A stretch of DNA of 64,000 nt from Strigamia acuminata. Its lineage: Eukaryota > Arthropoda > Chilopoda > Geophilomorpha > Linotaeniidae. Both the position numbers and the translations under genes were made by a program. Shown here in pieces: positions 13,118 through 23,952 of the stretch; within the stretch, counting starts at the first letter, position 1; each line of letters begins with the position of its first letter. The stretch is taken from contig OX442317.1 of NCBI GenBank assembly GCA_949358305.1, positions 7,444,186 through 7,508,185 on the forward strand, written 5' to 3'. The notes below the pieces were generated by a model that was not told the origin of the DNA, did no database searches, and was given only the letters and a program-made list of their open reading frames with translations.

Positions 13118-16100
13118 AAGCCTAGTTGACCAAAGGAAAAAAAAGCTTTAATTGGTTAGGTTGTCAAGTCTGAATTGAAATGTTGTGAGAAAAATCAGAG
13201 ACCCAACACTTGCGTCCGATCCAAAGATTAATGATTAAAGTGCAAAGCAAAAGCGTAGAAAAAGTTCTTCAATTTTCCAAAGGACAAGTTTCGGTGTCCC
13301 AGTGCTGCAATGCAGTAGTGTGCGTTTTTTATATGAAGACAGAGTGCAAGCCGCAAAGATAAATTGCCCTGTGACCCTGACCACTTTCTTATTTCTTCAC
13401 ATATGGGAACCATCACATGAACATAGGACACACTTTCACAGTGATTTATGTATCTTACACATGTGTCTGTGTTCTTCTACCAATTGTCCACGACTTTCAC
13501 AAGATCCAGCAGGAAAATATTAAGCCAAAAAAGAAGATGGAATGCTTTCGTGCAATGCTCATCTATTTACAAGACTCCTTGTGGACTTCCCCAATTGATG
13601 ATGACTTAGAGCCACTGCCTCCAAATTGCTTGGCCGTGTACACACAAGTTCATCTAAAATTTTGAGGATTTTGAATTATTCATCTCAGCATCGAATCAAT
13701 TTTCCTGGAGAAATTCGAAAAAGCGAATGATGGTAGATGTACTGGGGACACACATGTGCATATTTTCCATTTGTATTTTTTGTACATGAATTTCGATCAA
13801 TCCAGTAAATAAAAAGTAATTTATAATTTAAGTGCGATTTCCTGTTCGAATATTTGCAGAACCAAAAAAAAAATTATATTCAATGTCTGGAGTATTTTTA
13901 AAACGGAATAAAAAGGACAGTACACATTATACTTTCAACTATCTGCATAAGACTAAAAATCAATAAAAATAAATCAATAAAAACCAATTTAAAAATAGCA
14001 AATGCCAACGTCCCCAATAGATGAAAATGAAGAACAACCCAACAAATTGACCATTTAGTAAACTGATTATCCACAGCCAATAAATCTGATCATTTTTTTC
14101 CACCATTTTTCAAAAATGTTTATCTTTTGCCCCCAGAGCTGCCCTGCGCTTCTCCGCAGTACAAATAAAATTGAATACGTCGACGAAACGAAAGGAGAAT
14201 GACAATTTCAAATCGTATAAACCACAAAAATGCATTGTAATCAATATTCTACAATAGTTATGCAAATATGCATAATATGCAAAAATTACTCAACATTACA
14301 ATAAATTCCATACGAATTAATGTACTTGTGTACAAATAATTTCCTTTTTTCAGTTGAGCAGACACTATGTGCGCCAGAAACTTGCACTAGACATTTTTTT
14401 CTTGCTTTGCAGCGAGCTTTGCGACTGCTAGTGACATTAATCTCCAATAATTTTCGTCTGAAACACTTTATCAATAGCAGCCTTTAATGTACAGTTTCTG
14501 TAGAATGAGCTAACATAATTTAATGTTGCGTTTGGATCAAATTTAGAGAGATAATTGAGTCGAGTGCATTTGGTAAGTGAAGATATAATGCAGACTCTGG
14601 TGAAAAACAGTGAGTAGGTCCAATTACTGCACTAGTGTGTATGGCGAATCCATGCCTTTTCTTCCGCTAGATAAAGCAGGAAATATCTCTTGTTCGTGCA
14701 GTGTCAATGACTTAGTGAAATTACAATTAGAGAAAAGAGCAGTGGCGGAAAGAGAGAAAACATCATAGAAACGAGTTCAAAATGAAATGAGGCGAATAAT
14801 TGCTTTCATTTGCATGACATTCAATACGAGAAATGTGACGAAGAGACAAAAGCTGGCACAGGTTGCTCAAATCGCATTACAATCTCTACAAATTATCCCT
14901 TCAAACACGTACATACTTCCTTGATTACGGGCCAAATTAGTGTCAATTTTTTTTCCTCTTCTTCATTCTCATTAAAAAAAAAATTATAATTATTACGAAA
15001 TTGAAATTTAAAAAAAAAATAAAAATAAGTGAATATTAGTATAACGAGCAACAATTTAATTTTTCCACTCATTAAAATTAATATTAAAAGTGTTAAATGT
15101 TCCAAGTTTTTCTTATCAACAAATAAGAGAAACAATTTTCAAGTTAATGGACACACAGCAATACCAGCGATGTCCAAGAGATGGCACTGCAATAAGAGTC
15201 AAAGAAATCTTCTAATCTGAGTAATTTTCCCGAATTTTTTTCCCATTCCCAATTTTTTTTTTTTAAATTACTAAAACCAACTTTTCCCAACAAATATTTC
15301 ACATTTATCTTTAAACCAGTATCGCCCGGTAAAAAAAAAAAATATTTATCGATCCTCAACAAAATTATATTAATAAATTCTGGATGTGTCAACTGTCACG
15401 TGCCACTTTCTAGCCGCGTTTGTAGGAATTCACAGATTAAATTACTTATTTTGTCCCTGAACGTAATCGGAATGTGGTTATTGACATTGACCGCAAAATT
15501 TACACGATAAAAATATATTCGCACATTCCTCGCCAAGAGTAGCCCGAAATTCCCAAATAAACTGACAATTTACTTTCCTTTAAGCTCCGCAAAGCAATTC
15601 TCCCCAACTCAGTTAGCCTAACAGCTTTTCTCCAACCGAAAACCAGTACGAACGGTATTTGTATGTTCAAAATTCCTTTATGCTCCTTCAATATCAATAA
15701 AACATAAGAAAGAAAACCCAAGCAGCGCCGGAAAAAGAAAAAAAAGCAGAAACCATAGCTCATTTGCTAAACTGAATATATTAGCAATTTACGTCAACAG
15801 ATAAAAGCGGAAGGGATTCATACACAGGAAAAACACAAGTCGTGCTACGTGACGTCCATTCATAGCACACACTCTCATCCAGCAACGTCATCTTTTAGCA
15901 AATTTGCATGAAAACAGTACGGGCAAAAGATGTGGGAAGAAAAAACTGACAAGCGGATTCATCAGGAAACTCTTTCATATGCAAATAAATCGAGGCAAAC
16001 TTTCTTAACAAGACAGGACATTAGTGCAAAATGTCTAAGTCTGTTCTGACAAAACCCTCATATTATTCAGTCGGTTAGAGCGGCTTGTTGCTGCAAACGG

Positions 16101-17770
16101 AATCAAATTGGAATGAAAAGCCGCAGTACATTCCACACTCGTGTCCAGTTCAATCCTTCCTACATTGCACTCTTCCTTTTCGGGTGGATTATTAGCGTCA
16201 TTACTCGTGAAATGGCCGATAGCAACAGATTGGATGTGTTGCGAGTTCGTTTTAAAACTTGTACAATTCTATTGATCAATTAAATAGCACTCTTTATTGC
16301 ATTTTCATGTAGTGCACCATTTCGTTTTTACTATTGTTACATGCTTTTATTACCTCGAAATAGTCGAAATAGCAAAAAAAAAATCATTTTATCTTTTTTT
16401 CAATAAAAAAAAATTTATGTCTTTTTTTTTAATCATATATACTCTGTAAAATAGATAAAAGTGGATTTTTCTAATCTACGTTTGTAGAGTTACGTCAACC
16501 CGTAAACAATCCGTTTACACATCATATGATAATGTTGTAATTGAAATTAATAAAGCCTCAGTGGACACAAGACCACATTTAGCAGTTTGAGCATAAATAG
16601 GTCATGAACAAACAAATTAACTGCAGTGCAGTGAAGAAAAACTTCAAACATTTTTAAAGCGAGTTCAAAACTCGTCACTTTAAACACCACAATTTCTCGG
16701 CAATTCCTTTGATTCTGCGCAGAATTTCGTACAAAAAAAGCATAGCCAAAAACACTTAGTTGTTTATCTTGAATTAAATAATCATAATCACTAATTAAGC
16801 GTGTGTAATGGCTCAGCTTTTACAACAACAACACCAAGTTTACTGCTTAGAAAATGGACAATAAAAAAAAATGGAGCGAAAAATTTTCTAATGTTTTCAG
16901 ATTGTCGTAAAAACCAATTAAAACGCACTATATGCTACTTTTATTTGCTTTAAATCTGCATAATAACACACTTGACTAAGTCTTTTCACGTACACTCGAA
17001 AAATCAAAACAAAACTTCAACTTTTATATCCCTTAATCTCGCTCTTAATTCCATTACCATACTTCTTTTGTTAACTCGCTAACTTGGAATTAAAACATTC
17101 ATCACGTGGACATTCAGGAGTTACGATCAACGTCACCGTGCACAAAAGAAAAGCAGCAAAATTAGTGGGTTTTAACGAGAGGGGCAATTCATTTACAGCC
17201 AAAAACCGCATACTTTTTTTCTTCGCCTTAACTCTTTAATTTTTTTTCCATAAGACCAGTTGTACAAGTGTTGACTTTTATCTCCCTACCGAGAATAGAA
17301 GTGTACAAAAGAAAAATGCAACACCAATATTTTTTACCTTTTTGCTCGTTTCTTATCCGCACCCAACTCCTAACTCATGTGAAAGCACTTCCATTTCTTT
17401 GCATTGATTGATTGGTTGTAAAAATGTATGTTGTTGCAATTAGTGAAGATTCGCTCTTCACTCCGTAATGCCAACACATTCATTAGACGTGGCTGTCTGT
17501 ATAAATGATAGGCTTTCACGCTAATTGGTGAAGTTCTTTATGTAAGTACGGATTGGAGACTTTCTAAGTGATAAAATCACCTTCCTCGTATAATTGGGAA
17601 AAGAAAGAAAAAAAGAATGAAAAAAACATTTCCTTTCATCTAACCATATTTAAAACCAAAAAAAAAACAATATTAAATAAAATAAATTAAACATTCTACA
17701 AAATCATCACTTCGAGGGATCTTCAATTAAAATAATGCTAGAAGAATTGACCAAAAAGTTTTTAAAAATA
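13118..17770. other. Non-coding, AT-rich
   Basis: No gene seen. A tRNA D-arm-like string near 16070 lacks the rest of a tRNA. Otherwise A/T homopolymers and unassigned sequence. Confidence 0.5.
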
Positions 17771-17928
17771 CGTTGAAACTATATTGCAATGCATTGTGAA
17801 ATGCATTGGGTTTTGCGAGAACGCATTTTAGAATACATTTTTTTTCAACGCATTATTATGCTGTACAGTTTGAAATGCATTAAATAAAAAGCAATATATT
17901 GCAGAATACATTTTTGAACCACTGCATG
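17771..17928 (+). repeat. Dispersed AATGCATT repeat family, copy 1
   Basis: ATATTGCAATGCATTGTGAA start, repeated short AATGCATT/AATACATT motifs, and a terminal TACATTTTTGAACCA. Shares both ends with copies at 43483 and 54905. Confidence 0.65.
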
Positions 17929-17929
17929 A

Positions 17930-18095
17930 TTTTGCTGAGGCTTCACTGCATGGTTTGCTGAGGCTTCTCTGCATGGTTTTCTTTGGCTTCACTGCATGGT
18001 TTTGTTTGGCTTCACTGCATGGTTTTGTTTGGCTTCAATGCATGGTTTTGTTTGGCTTCACTGCATGGTTTTGTTTGGTTTCACTGCATGATTTT
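17930..18095 (-). repeat. 23-bp minisatellite, inverted copy
   Basis: Seven or so copies of CTTCACTGCATGGTTTTGTT plus TGG, the exact reverse complement of the unit at 12108-12228. It begins directly at the end of a copy of the dispersed AATGCATT repeat (GAACC/ACTGCATG). The ORF over it is repeat-derived and not a gene. Confidence 0.85.
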
Positions 18096-19298
18096 ATTTT
18101 TGCAATAAATGTAACTTCTGTTTTCGTTCTTTTGAAAATTGTAACAACGGAACAAGTGATTATCTAGTGCACTATATCACTTTGATCACTCTCAATGTAT
18201 TAGCGTTTCTTCATTTGCACAGATAATGGCAATTAAGTAATGGAGACCAGATATTACTCTTCTGTTGATAATGAGATTTCGAACTAGCAATTTTTCCCCT
18301 TCTTTCCACTTAACTTCTACCTGTGCACTATTGAAGACAAAAAAAATCTCTAAGGAGGTTAGAATGAAGAAAGAATTTTATGGCACTTATTTCAACAAGA
18401 GTATTAGTATTTCAGTCACGATCTATTCTCTCCCATGTTCACTCTTGAAAACTTTCATCAACTCTGCTTTCCTTCACCGAGCCAAAAATCGTTTGGTTAA
18501 TAATGTAATGACCAATGGCGGAAGTATATTATCTACTTTTCTTCGCTCTCATCTTTTTTTTTTCTTTCTTTCTTTTTTTTGAACCAAAAGAAAAATTAAG
18601 TATAAAAAAGAAAAAAAAAAAAAGAAAGAAAAGAAAAAAAAGAACCCAACCTGCATGTTCTTTGGTATTCAAGTCCAGTTTTTGAAAGGGATAAAAGTTG
18701 GAAATTCTTACTCAATGGAAAAGTCACGGTGAAGAATGCTGCAGTTTGGTGAATGTCAGCAAGTGCACTTTAAAACTCAATTTAGAACGGCATCAACCAA
18801 TCATCCGAGGCGCGCATCGTCATCATCATATGTCGAGAAACGAACAATTAATTACCGTACCAAACAAGGATAATGTTGCTCAAGGTATCACACACAACAC
18901 GACAGTAATTGCTTTTCATAGCTGCAAGCAAAACTGACACCTTCTACTGTATTATGTTGATTAATGAGAAAACAACAGGCACAGAGTGCGTATCTTTTAT
19001 GTTTGGCTTTGAATTGACAAATAAACAGTCTTTATTTCCGACAAACAAACAGCGTTTTCTTCAACGTGTCTGCCATTTTAACATATCTATCTTTAATTAC
19101 TTTAAGGATCGCCACAAGCTGTTTTTGCAACTAAACCATCAGTAAACAATACTTAATGGTGACTCATTGGTCGTTTATTTTTTCTGGAGTCCAGTGTCAA
19201 ACCAATAAGTTCCCCCGTGGAAATTAATTTTAAAATTGTTTTACAGTTTTTGTGAAATTTTTACAAAGTCTAGAATATTTAAAACAATGCTTAAATAA
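18096..19298. other. Non-coding, AT-rich
   Basis: Contains a T-rich run followed by an A/G-rich run (18550-18640). Short frames only; no gene called. Confidence 0.5.
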
Positions 19299-19575
19299 AT
19301 TTTAGACTATTTGAAAAATATTTTGACAAATTTTAGGATTTTTAAAAAAATTTTGACGAATTTTAGGATTTTTAAAAATATTTTGACGATTTTCAGGATT
19401 TTTAAAAATATTTTGACAAATTTTAAGATTTTTAAAAATATTTTGACAAATTGTAGAATTTTTAAAAATATTTTGACAAATTTTAAGATTTTTAAAAATA
19501 TTTTGACAAATTTTAGGATTCTTAAAAATATTTTGACAAATTTTAGAATTTTTAAAAATATTTTGACAAATTTCC
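19299..19575 (+). repeat. 30-bp tandem repeat array (about 9 copies)
   Basis: Unit TTTTGACAAATTTTAGGATT plus TTTAAAAATA, perfectly spaced at 30 bp from 19321 to 19560, with diverged copies at each end. Because 30 is a multiple of three, one frame reads as a 10-residue repeat (ILTNFRIFKN), but composition and context argue for satellite rather than protein. Confidence 0.88.
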
Positions 19576-20228
19576 GACTAATTCTGTCTCAAAATTTCAA
19601 ATTTTTAAACGCCAATGCCGAACTCCTATTTGCAGGAATTAAAATCAGATTTATTTTGCATCAACCATTTCACACATGATGCCAGAAAAAAATTTCATCA
19701 ACAAAGCTAAATCCAATGTTTCACAAAGAAACTGCAAAACTAAAAGAAAATTGTGCGTAATGCATCTTTTTTCCTTCAAACACAAATGCGAAAGGACAGA
19801 TTACGCATTCTGCTCCTGGTTTGCCTTTCCACAGTCATCACACAAGGCTCTTATCTTCACAAAGCGATTGCAGACGAGCTGAAAGAATTTGAATGATTGG
19901 CTTGCCTATCGTTTTGACAATTTGCCATCCACTATTTTCTCCCTACCTTACGATATGGAAATGTCAACCAGCATAATAAATGTAACCACCTCCATCCACA
20001 CACCCAAAACCTCATAAAAATAAAAATCCTTTCCAAACACCCAACCTCCTCCTTCCACCATGACTTTGCAATATTTCCCAAAATTCTAAACTATTTCTTC
20101 TCACTTTCCCCATCACTCCAACCAGCTCTTCATCACAAAAAAACATAATTGAAAAATTATAACCATCAAATCAATTAAACCAAAAAATAATTTTAACAAT
20201 TTCACTTAACTTATATTATTATTTCATA

Positions 20229-20300
20229 ATACAATTGAAAAAATGTATTTGAAAATGCATTGCAATAAAATTCCAATGTATTTTTCAACCATACGGACCA
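20229..20300 (+). repeat. Dispersed AATGCATT repeat family, short copy
   Basis: AATGTATTTGAAAATGCATTG ends here in ATTTTTCAACCATACGGACC, a diverged version of the family terminus TTTTTGAACCATANGG. Confidence 0.5.
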
Positions 20301-20424
20301 AAAGGCAGACAAACTAAAAAAAAAAAACATATTTACAAAATTAATTAACGTATTTTCAAAAATCACCCAACATCCTTAACGACAAAGACAAACAAGTCTC
20401 TTAATTCTATTTGAACGCATTTCT

Positions 20425-20444
20425 CCCTCTCTCTCTCTCTCTCT
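20425..20444. repeat. (CT)n microsatellite
   Basis: About nine CT units in a pyrimidine-rich stretch. Confidence 0.9.
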
Positions 20445-23034
20445 TGCTTCCTCTTTTATATAACTTCAGAATATAAACAAACGGTGGAAAAGCCGCCCGC
20501 AATGTAATTCAGGGCAACACATTCCTTACATTTTTTTATTCGCTCGAACCACTTCTGAACTCGTCGTACTAGGCCCAATCTAATTTCCAAGCAAAGAAAG
20601 AGTGTACGTGGAGTAGTCCAAAGAATTTTTTCTCACTACGCTAGAGTTGCGAGCATTTTTCTTTTCACTCTCAAACTCCTGGTAAAAAAAAAAAAAAAAA
20701 TATTTTCCACCGTTCTTGAGCCGCGTTTTCTAGAGAAAAAGGTCAGTTCGGACTGCAACCTCGGAAATCTTTGCTTGGAATCTCAAAAAGGATTTCAGAT
20801 AGCAAAGGAATCAGCCAGACTGACAGAATTTTGCTCCGCTATAATCAAGTGTACAGCGCGTGCTCTTCACGTGGTCAGAATATCAACAAATTACCTTCCA
20901 CTCCAAGATGTGCGTCCACTGCCAACAATCCCCACCACCCCTGGCCGCCCCGCTTTATTATATTATCTTATATGGCGCTAAATTTCATGAACATAACCGT
21001 ATAACATACTTTATTTCAACGATTTCTTCTCAGAACACAGAAATAAAATTACATAAAAGGTCATTCACTTTTATATTTCAAAATACAATTTTCTTATTGC
21101 ATTAACCCGAATAAATCCAGCAATAAAAACGCTGTTTACTTCCACACAAATCTCCAGATTGCATTTCTTCGCAAAACGTGCAAACCCAATACGTTTTGAA
21201 TTATTTACAAGCGCTTAAACTCTTTCGTACGCCGCATAAGTTAATCAAGAGAACTAAATTAAACCACACAAAAAAAAAATTAAAAAAAAAAAATCAAGAT
21301 TGATTTTTTTTAAGTTGAAATTAATTTCCACGGCACCGAACCACAAGTCAAAATCCCCCCGCGCACTTTAATTAACACGAGTTCAACTATATCTGCAATA
21401 TTTACCGCAGGATACACGATTGGAAAATTGCCGAAAACAAACGTTTCACCTTCGCACGAAAGCTGAGTCAAGTCTGACGGAGAAGGAGCACTTGATAACT
21501 GGCCCTACAGGCTGTCTTGAGTACTTCATTCTATTGTGTTTCTTTATATCTGGATAGAATATGACAAAGACAGGGCCGAAGAGGCACTTCCCAATATTTC
21601 ATTTCCCCACGATCGTCCTATCGACACGAGCAGTCACCTTAAAGCTGTTCTGCCTTCAAGATTGTGAGTGCCATTCTATTGTGTCAAAAATTGAAAAAAG
21701 AACCGACATATACTTTTCATTTTCCATTACCAATAAATTTTACTTTAAGGAAGAGCAAAAGGTCGCAGTTTATTACTAGTATTCTGTTTTTTTTTTTGTA
21801 TAAATTTAATGCCAAACATAAACAATTAAAATTTTAACAATTTTTCTCCGACGACGTGTAAGTTGGATTAAGAAAATGCATTTGAGTGATGATGGCAAAT
21901 GTTTCAATAATAGACAGGAACAAGTTTTAAAAAAAAAAGCTTTAAATAATGTAGTGCATATTATACGTTCATCTCTGCCAGCAGACACGTTCCATTTTGC
22001 TGTAGCTTTCTGCGAAATGGCCGTTTTATTGAAGTAGTGACCACCGTTTTCGACTTACGCACTTCAACGGAGCACTAGACACTGTTCGCTGGGTTTTCTT
22101 TAGCCCTCAAAATCCGTCCTTTGGGGATTGTGTCAAGTGTCCAATGTTGGTGACCGACTGACCGTATGCGCCCACCAGAAAAGATGACTTAAGAGTCACC
22201 TCCACCGAGCACAGCCTCAAAACCACTAAATCACTCAACAAAAATACACACACAAAAAAAAAAAGAATGTCCATCTTTTAATTTAAAACACCAATTTAAA
22301 AAATTTAAAAAAAAAAAAACTTAAATTTCCATTTTTTAAAAAATAAAATAAATAAATAAATCGAATAAACAAAAAAAAAATCTTCATCTTTAAATTTATC
22401 CGTTGAAATCCCAGAACTTGGCAGACAATCCGCATCACTAAGGAATTACCGGCGTTTTGGCATTTATTCAGTTGTGTCCTGACTCAACTCAACTCAATCT
22501 TTGCAACTCTTGCCAAATTAACAACCTCATATTTTTATTTTTTTCCCTTCCCTTCTTCCCGTCATCCCCTAAACCAAACTACAAACATCTTGACACAAAT
22601 TTACAAGTTTACTCCACCAAGCATAAAACCCCACCTTTTTGCGTGCGCTTTTAATTGCAAACTCGCACACAATTCCCCCAGCGACACAGATATGTGGATC
22701 ATCAAAGATCAAAACTAAGTGAATTTATTTTCCAACGTGACGCGAGGGCTTTTCACTTTTATTGTCTTTACCATCCTTGCAAACGCAGTTATATTGTATT
22801 CTCCATCATCAAATTTCCGGTAAAACGTCCTTTGATGCCTGCAAACCCAGTGTTTTCGCTTCGCAGAACCCAAACACATCATCTTCACTACTTGTACAGA
22901 ATAGTTGAGTTGAGTTCTCTTTTGTTTGTGTTTTACCAACACGCTTCGCCTTTCATATACCAGTTAGTCCACAACCACAGGGAATATCGCAAACAAAAGA
23001 TTTTTCGAATTCAGTTAACTAAACTACGTCCAAC

Positions 23035-23038
23035 ACAT
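23035..23038. repeat. Target site duplication, left copy (ACAT)
   Basis: ACAT precedes the TG of the 5' LTR and matches ACAT directly after the CA of the 3' LTR (35906-35909). A 4-bp duplication fits gypsy-type integrases. Confidence 0.85.
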
Positions 23039-23221
23039 TGTGGTGACCCAGTTGGATAAGTGTCCCCCCAGGGCGGATGCTTGTCCTCTGAGTCACTGTG
23101 ATTGAAGAGTCGTTCCCCCCCGAGTTGGCTCCACCTCCCCATGGCAGGTGTGTGCCCCGAGGGGGAGGAAGCGGCTGATGGTCAGCCCCCATTGGTTGAT
23201 CGCCGGCCCTTCACCCCACTG

Positions 23222-23230
23222 CATAAAAGG
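23222..23230 (+). promoter_or_regulatory. LTR TATA-like box
   Basis: CATAAAAGG in an otherwise GC-rich LTR, about 185 bp from the LTR start. Transcription would start about 25-30 bp downstream, near 23250-23260. The same box is in the 3' LTR at 35269-35277. Inferred from sequence only. Confidence 0.55.
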
Positions 23231-23740
23231 CTGTGTTTCCCGCCTAAAGTCAGAACTTACACAAACGACACCAAGAACACAGCAACTACCTCACCGTCAG
23301 GCCAACTTCAACTACAAGTTAGGATTGATCGAGGATCGCTGAGTAAAGTGCAAACTGTAACTCTCACGAAGTCACTTGCGAGCTATTCCTGCGAAAGCAC
23401 GAGAATAGCCCTTGTGAAATCACCCAGAATAATCGCCCAGACGATTATTCGCCGAAGTAAGTGTCCGAGTGCTTTGTAGGGAACCCCAAAGTTCCTAGAC
23501 GAGGCCTCTGCGACGCTAAACAAACCCTAGACAACAGGCACGGATAGAAGACTCGAAAGAGCATTCCACCGCGTCCGTGAAGACGAATCCGTGACGAATT
23601 GACGACAACTCGAGACGCCGCCTTTGTTCCGCCGACCACGCGGAATCGACGACGCCATCTTGAGAAATCCTTTGTTCGACGCTGACCACGTCGACTCTAG
23701 AATTATTACTGAGTGTATTTTAAAGGCATAAAGCCTGGTG

Positions 23741-23746
23741 AATAAA
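23741..23746 (+). promoter_or_regulatory. LTR polyadenylation signal AATAAA
   Basis: AATAAA followed by a T-rich stretch (CTGTTTATTTACATACATTT). The functional copy for element RNA would be the 3' LTR one at 35788-35793. It sets the R/U5 boundary roughly 15-25 bp downstream. Confidence 0.55.
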
Positions 23747-23860
23747 TTACCTGTTTATTTACATACATTTGGTATTCATTTGGGTATTTACATAATTGAT
23801 CACAGGTAAAGTATTACACGTTAGCGCTATTTAAACCTATACCAAGTAGGACGCGACACG

Positions 23861-23877
23861 TGGGGGCCTGTCCGGGA
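23861..23877 (+). promoter_or_regulatory. Primer binding site, tRNA-Pro-like
   Basis: TGGGGGCCTGTCCGGGA lies two bases (CG) after the 5' LTR. It starts with TGG, complementary to the CCA tail of a tRNA. Known tRNA-Pro primer sites read TGGGGGCTCGTCCGGGA, so this site matches 15 of 17 bases, with the central TC/CT pair swapped. Either the host has a variant proline tRNA, or priming tolerates two mismatches, or a different tRNA is used. Confidence 0.85.
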
Positions 23878-23952
23878 TTTAGAAATAAATCTCAAATCTG
23901 AACTTGTGATCTCTCAATAAGATAACCCAAATCGTAGAATTACCGAAAGAAA
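23878..23952 (+). other. gag leader
   Basis: About 75 bp between the primer binding site and the gag ATG. No ORF and no clear stem-loop seen. It probably forms part of the packaging region together with the start of gag. The gag ATG context is AAAATGT. Confidence 0.5.

Larger units (their letters stand above)
19576..23034. other. Non-coding left flank of the retrotransposon
   Basis: Holds the short repeat copy at 20229 and the (CT)n tract. An open frame at 22655-23059 runs into the LTR and has no ATG or splice support. A mildly GC-richer stretch at 22090-22200 has no recognisable content. Confidence 0.5.
23039..23858 (+). repeat. 5' LTR (820 bp)
   Basis: Begins TGTGGTGACC and ends GACGCGACA, and is repeated at 35086-35905 with constant offset. 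It contains a TATA-like CATAAAAGG (23222-23230), an AATAAA (23741-23746) and a strong splice-donor-like AG|GTAAAG (junction 23805/23806). If the TATA is used, U3 is about 210 bp, R about 500 bp and U5 about 95 bp, so R is unusually long. A GCCATCTTG (YY1/Pho-type core) lies near 23654. The short ORFs inside are identical in both LTRs and are probably not coding. Confidence 0.96.

Noticed and set aside
16065-16160. tRNA-like D-arm (CAGTCGGTTAGAGC) and a GTTCAATCC box further on
   Set aside because: The two boxes are too far apart for a tRNA, and neither an acceptor stem nor an anticodon arm can be formed.
19311-19679. 122-codon repetitive open frame
   Set aside because: It is produced by the 30-bp satellite and has no start context, codon bias or domain.
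22655-23059. 134-codon frame ending inside the 5' LTR
   Set aside because: It crosses the insertion junction, so it cannot have existed before the element inserted; it begins at a TTG and is not protein-like.
23102-23639. ORFs of 64-125 codons within the LTRs
   Set aside because: Present identically in both LTRs and explained by lack of stops in GC-rich sequence; no domain and no start support.
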